This document shows positions 52,546 through 52,784 of a stretch of 52,784 nt of DNA, one piece after another. The DNA lies in contig CALJLD010000281.1 of assembly GCA_937982665.1 (NCBI GenBank), positions 1-52,784 of the forward strand. Reading direction: 5' to 3'. This stretch comes from an uncultured Planctomycetales bacterium. Its GTDB lineage: Bacteria; Planctomycetota; Planctomycetia; Pirellulales; S012-138. Position 1 is the stretch's first letter; each line of letters opens with the position of its first letter. The notes beneath the pieces were generated by a model that searched no databases, had not been told where the DNA came from, and saw only the letters and a program-made list of their open reading frames with translations. A program made the position numbers and the translations under genes.

Positions 52546-52784
52546 GTGCGTGACACTTGCGACAACTCAAAGCCAGGTTGAAGAGTCACGACTCCCCGCT
52601 GGAAGTAGCTGTAAACCTTCTTGGTCTTCGGGCTCTCGGCAAAATACAGGTCAACGCGCTCAATTGTGTCAGCCAGAGCGGCTTGAACCAGTGATGGATC
52701 GGCGTTGTCGAGAGCTCCGCGCAGATCATCCATCTGGGCCATCGCAGCAGCGACCAGGTGCTTTTCGTTCTGCATTTGAGCCTC
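52422..52784 (-). CDS. C-terminal part of a site-specific recombinase (probably serine type), partial
   Basis: The minus-strand frame is open from the right edge (no start in the window, in-frame residues EAQ before M) to a stop at 52422-52424. The segment LVAAAMAQMDDLRGALDNAD is followed by LVQAALADTIERVDLYFAES and then KKVYSYFQRGVVTLQPG. This is the style of the C-terminal end of planctomycete large serine recombinases, where a helix leads into a beta-strand IERVxLxF motif. The catalytic N-terminal domain lies outside the window, so the assignment is by similarity of this tail only. About 41 residues past the end of family-like sequence are antisense comM, so the native C-terminus was probably fused on integration. 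Confidence 0.58.
   Translation of the reverse strand, partial: EAQMQNEKHLVAAAMAQMDDLRGALDNADPSLVQAALADTIERVDLYFAESPKTKKVYSYFQRGVVTLQPGFELSQVSRTPEYRFCREAGRRSLPCSVRSEGSSNGNRGADHCESRKDTD
52540..52560. mobile_element. Probable integration junction (one end of a mobile element)
   Basis: ComM-type sequence stops at about 52545, after CAGGTG, and recombinase sequence arrives from the other side on the minus strand. The junction is therefore where one attachment site of an integrated element should be. The far end and any duplicated core are outside the window, so the exact crossover cannot be fixed. Confidence 0.55.

Noticed and set aside
1..52784. CRISPR array, rRNA or tRNA genes
   Set aside because: No regularly spaced repeats and no tRNA- or rRNA-like sequence were seen on reading both strands by eye; a dedicated tRNA scan was not possible.

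Overview
The window reads as a piece of a planctomycete chromosome (Planctomycetota, probably Pirellulales-like). The grounds are gene families typical of that phylum: a DUF1080 (3-keto-disaccharide hydrolase) protein, Tat-exported Gfo/Idh/MocA oxidoreductases, a leucine-rich-repeat lipoprotein, Cys-rich and other small secreted proteins, a DoxX protein with a large soluble insert, many secreted hydrolases, and short mixed-strand operons. No rRNA, tRNA or CRISPR array was seen. This placement is inference from gene content; no marker search was possible.

Layout. 1-744: 5' part of ribBA on the minus strand, running off the left edge. 952-6214: a plus-strand block with a conserved unknown protein, then CBS protein - korA - korB - zinc-ribbon CBS protein, i.e. 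2-oxoglutarate:ferredoxin oxidoreductase bracketed by two Bateman-module proteins. 6317-12857: nnrE, a secreted amidohydrolase, a TraB/GumN-like membrane protein, a SIMPL protein, a Cys-rich secreted protein and a porin. 13269-20062: a sugar-type oxidoreductase, a hairpin-rich 579-base gap, a POT peptide transporter, an unknown protein, a secreted amidohydrolase and glycyl-tRNA synthetase. 20318-25995: two small proteins, a sigma-54 activator, then ccsA/hemX and hemA overlapping by ATGA, and a methyltransferase. The 3' part of ccsA contains a long palindromic repeat element. 26012-35607: an HD phosphohydrolase, a DoxX protein followed by a Tat oxidoreductase, an adenylate-forming ligase, an LRR lipoprotein, small secreted proteins and an alkyltransferase-like (MGMT family) protein. 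35604-38121: a RimB-like protease, RimK and an aspartoacylase-like hydrolase, a protein-tail modification cluster. 38205-45766: corA, an MMPL/RND transporter, a DUF1080 protein, aroA and an atypical Nramp-family transporter. 45888-51165: three secreted hydrolases in a row (C45 acyltransferase, CocE/NonD, serine beta-lactamase fold), the last one frameshifted.

The right end is the most suggestive part. The competence/Mg-chelatase-like gene comM (yifB) starts at 51371 and matches its family until about 52545, then stops matching in the middle of its AAA+ domain. From there to the edge the minus strand encodes what looks like the C-terminus of a site-specific (probably serine) recombinase. This looks like one end of an integrated mobile element inserted in comM, whose cargo lies beyond position 52784. 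Apart from that junction the window is mostly ordinary chromosomal background with several smaller oddities, listed as separate findings.
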